From NCBI GenBank assembly GCA_946479255.1, contig CAMLFK010000287.1, forward strand, positions 1 through 6,162: DNA of 6,162 nucleotides, read 5' to 3'. The DNA is from an uncultured Oxalobacteraceae bacterium (GTDB lineage: Bacteria; Pseudomonadota; Gammaproteobacteria; Burkholderiales; Burkholderiaceae). Shown in pieces: positions 4,199 to 6,162 of the stretch (position 1 is the stretch's first letter; every line of letters starts with the position of its first letter). The translations under genes were made by a program, and so were the position numbers. Under the pieces are notes generated by a model. It was given only the letters and a program-made list of their open reading frames with translations, did no database searches and was not told where the DNA came from.

Positions 4199-6162
4199 TC
4201 AGCCTTCGGCGATGCGCTTGGCGATATGCGCCAGCGCTTCTTCAACCTGGTCGATCAGGATCAGGCACAGATCGCCTTCGCGCAGGCGCCCAAGCGCGCG
4301 GTCGATGGCGATGAACTCGCCGTTGATCTCGTCCACGTGGGTGGTGCGGGTGGCGCCCTGCAAGCCCTGGCGCAGCAGGGCCACCACTTCGCCGTCGGCG
4401 CGTCCGCGCTGGCACTGGTCCTGGTACAGCAGCACGTCGTCAAAAGCCCCGCCCAGGATCTCGGTCTGCTGGCGGATATCCTCATCGCGCCGGTCGCCGG
4501 CGCCGCTGATCACCACCGAACGCCGTTTGGCAGGCATGCCCTCGACCGCGCGCACCAGCGCCAGGATGGCATCCGGGTTGTGGCCGTAGTCGGCAATCAC
4601 GGTGGCGCCGCGATAGTCGAACACATTGAAGCGGCCCGGCGCGTTGTCGCCCTCGTTGGCAAAGGACTTGAGGCCGGCGCGGATGTGCTCCCAGCCGATT
4701 CCCACTCCCCACGCCGCCGCCACCGAGGCCATCACGTTCTCGACCTGGAAGCCGATGCTGCCGCTGCGGGTGATCGGCACATCGGCCAGCGCCAACTTGT
4801 GGCTGTGCTTGCCCTGCGCCGCGACCAGCATGCCGTCTTCGATGTAGACCACGCGCTGGCCCTGGGCACGGTGGGTCACCATGACCGGGTTCTCGGCGTC
4901 GGCCGCAAAGAAGGTGACGCTGCCGCGGCAGTTGTTCGCCATCGTCACCACCACCGGATCGGCGGCGTTGAGCACGGCCACGCCGCCGTCGGCGACGTTC
5001 TGCACGATCACGCGTTTTAAAACCGCCAGCTCGTCGACGGTATTAATGTAGTTCATGCCCAGGTGGTCGCCCGCGCCGATGTTGGTCACCACCGCGACCT
5101 GGCAGCGGTCGAAAGCCAGGCCTTCGCGCAGCAGGCCGCCGCGCGCGGTTTCGAACACGGCCGCATCGACGTCGGGGTGCAGCAGCACGTTGCGCGCACT
5201 GCGCGGGCCGCTGCAGTCGCCGCTGTCGATCTGGCGCCCTTCGATGTAGACGCCGTCGGTATTGGTCATGCCGGTGCGCAGGCCGGCGGCCGTGAGCAGG
5301 TGGGCGATCAGGCGGGTGGTGGTAGTCTTGCCGTTGGTGCCGGTGACGGCCACCACGGGAATGCGGCCATCGTCGCCATTCTTGAACAGGGTAGAGACGA
5401 TCGCTTCGCCGACGTCGCGGCCCTTGCCGAAGGAAGGCGACAGGTGCATGCGCAGGCCCGGCGCGGCGTTCACTTCGACGATGCCGCCATGCTGTTCTTC
5501 GATCGGGCGCAGCACGCTGTCGCACACCAGGTCGACGCCGCAGATGTCCAGGCCGACCATGTGCGCCGCGGCGACGGCGCGCGCCGCCACTTCCGGATGC
5601 ACGTCGTCGGTGACGTCGGTGGCCGCGCCGCCGGTGGACAGGTTGGCGTTGTTGCGCAGGATGACGCGCGAGCCTTTGGACGGCACCGACTCGGCCACAT
5701 AGCCCTGTTTGGCCAGGCTGGCGAGAGCAATGTCGTCGAAGCGGATCTTGGTCAGCGAGGTCGCGTGGCCGTTGCCGCGCCGTGGATCGAGGTTGACCTG
5801 GTCGACCAGCTGGCGCACCGTGTGCACGCCGTCGCCGACCACGATGGGCGGGTCGCGCCGCGCCGCGGCCACCAGCTTGTCGCCAATGACCAGCAGGCGG
5901 AAGTCGTTACCCGGCAGGTAGCGCTCGACCAGGATATCGTCGCGGAACTCGCAAGCCGCGGCGAAGCCGGCGTCGAGTTGCGCGCGGGTGGTGACGTTGA
6001 CGGTCACGCCCTTGCCCTGGTTGCCGTCCTTGGGCTTGACCACCACCGGCAGGCCGATCTCCTGGGCAGCGGCCCAGGCGTCGTCCGGGTCCACCGCCAC
6101 GCGGCCGAGCGGCACCGGCACGCCGGCCGCGTGCAGCAGGCGCTTGGTCAGTTCCTTGTCCT
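4199..6162 (-). CDS. cphA: cyanophycin synthetase, C-terminal 653 residues (5' end off the right edge)
   Basis: CphA makes cyanophycin (multi-L-arginyl-poly-L-aspartate), a nitrogen storage polymer, by ATP-driven addition of Asp to the backbone and Arg to its side chains. The frame is open to the window edge: the first visible residues, DKELTKRLLHAAGVPVP, already belong to the family, so the GTG at 6121 is not the start and about 200 N-terminal residues are missing. Visible residues 1 to about 255 are the ATP-grasp domain, with KPKDGNQGKG at 42-51 and the metal-binding EVNAAPG (Glu229, Asn231). The Mur-ligase-like half follows, with the P-loop GTNGKTTTTR at 274-283, ETARGG, a DHLG motif at 365-368, and GDRRDED at 555-561 in the Mur C-terminal domain. 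All key motifs are intact. The protein ends with HIAKRIAEG. Many betaproteobacteria carry two cphA paralogues in tandem, and which one this is cannot be decided without the N-terminus and the upstream gene. Confidence 0.95.
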   Translation of the reverse strand, partial: DKELTKRLLHAAGVPVPLGRVAVDPDDAWAAAQEIGLPVVVKPKDGNQGKGVTVNVTTRAQLDAGFAAACEFRDDILVERYLPGNDFRLLVIGDKLVAAARRDPPIVVGDGVHTVRQLVDQVNLDPRRGNGHATSLTKIRFDDIALASLAKQGYVAESVPSKGSRVILRNNANLSTGGAATDVTDDVHPEVAARAVAAAHMVGLDICGVDLVCDSVLRPIEEQHGGIVEVNAAPGLRMHLSPSFGKGRDVGEAIVSTLFKNGDDGRIPVVAVTGTNGKTTTTRLIAHLLTAAGLRTGMTNTDGVYIEGRQIDSGDCSGPRSARNVLLHPDVDAAVFETARGGLLREGLAFDRCQVAVVTNIGAGDHLGMNYINTVDELAVLKRVIVQNVADGGVAVLNAADPVVVTMANNCRGSVTFFAADAENPVMVTHRAQGQRVVYIEDGMLVAAQGKHSHKLALADVPITRSGSIGFQVENVMASVAAAWGVGIGWEHIRAGLKSFANEGDNAPGRFNVFDYRGATVIADYGHNPDAILALVRAVEGMPAKRRSVVISGAGDRRDEDIRQQTEILGGAFDDVLLYQDQCQRGRADGEVVALLRQGLQGATRTTHVDEINGEFIAIDRALGRLREGDLCLILIDQVEEALAHIAKRIAEG

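Noticed and set aside
4058..5020. A 320-codon plus-strand frame, and other frames antisense to cphA
   Set aside because: They are shadows of cphA, with His/Ala/Val/Asp-rich composition and no independent start signal.
6119..6121. GTG as the cphA start
   Set aside because: The conserved frame continues upstream (DKELTKRLLHAAG) to the window edge, so the gene is cut off by the window and does not begin here.
1..6162. CRISPR array, tRNA/rRNA genes, complete insertion sequence
   Set aside because: No regularly spaced DNA repeats, no tRNA-like cloverleaf arms and no intact transposase frame were seen on either strand.

Overview
The window looks like the chromosome of a GC-rich betaproteobacterium, most likely of the Oxalobacteraceae (Massilia/Duganella/Janthinobacterium type). 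This is an inference from three things: the MutS and cyanophycin synthetase sequences, a PEP-CTERM/exosortase-sorted exported protein, and coding GC near 65-75% in the flanking genes.

Layout. Positions 1-1579 (minus) hold the N-terminal 526 codons of mutS; its ATPase end lies off the left edge. Positions 1580-1869 hold no intact gene. They contain a weak candidate mutS promoter and, on the plus strand, what looks like the last 46 codons of a phage three-TM holin. Positions 1870-2693 (minus) hold two small genes overlapping by 19 bases. The first encodes a BPSL0067-family, NlpC/P60-like putative peptidoglycan amidase with no signal peptide. The second encodes an STY0301-family protein with a signal peptide and four cysteines. 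This is the layout of a type VI secretion amidase effector and its periplasmic immunity protein. Positions 2694-3056 are non-coding, with an inverted repeat just upstream of the effector, a possible recombinase remnant on the minus strand and a candidate sigma-54 promoter on the plus strand. Positions 3057-4187 (plus) encode a secreted HAF-repeat protein with a PEP-CTERM tail. From 4199 to the right edge (minus) is cyanophycin synthetase (cphA), missing its N-terminal part.

How it fits together. mutS and cphA are conserved chromosomal genes facing the same way. The roughly 2.6 kb between them looks accessory: a lower-GC effector/immunity cassette flanked by decayed phage-like and recombinase-like pieces, plus an exosortase-sorted surface protein. 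No type VI secretion structural gene, exosortase or regulator is visible, so these genes would depend on machinery encoded elsewhere. The most interesting item is the orphan effector/immunity cassette. The known families explain most of the window, and I see no clearly new multi-gene system.
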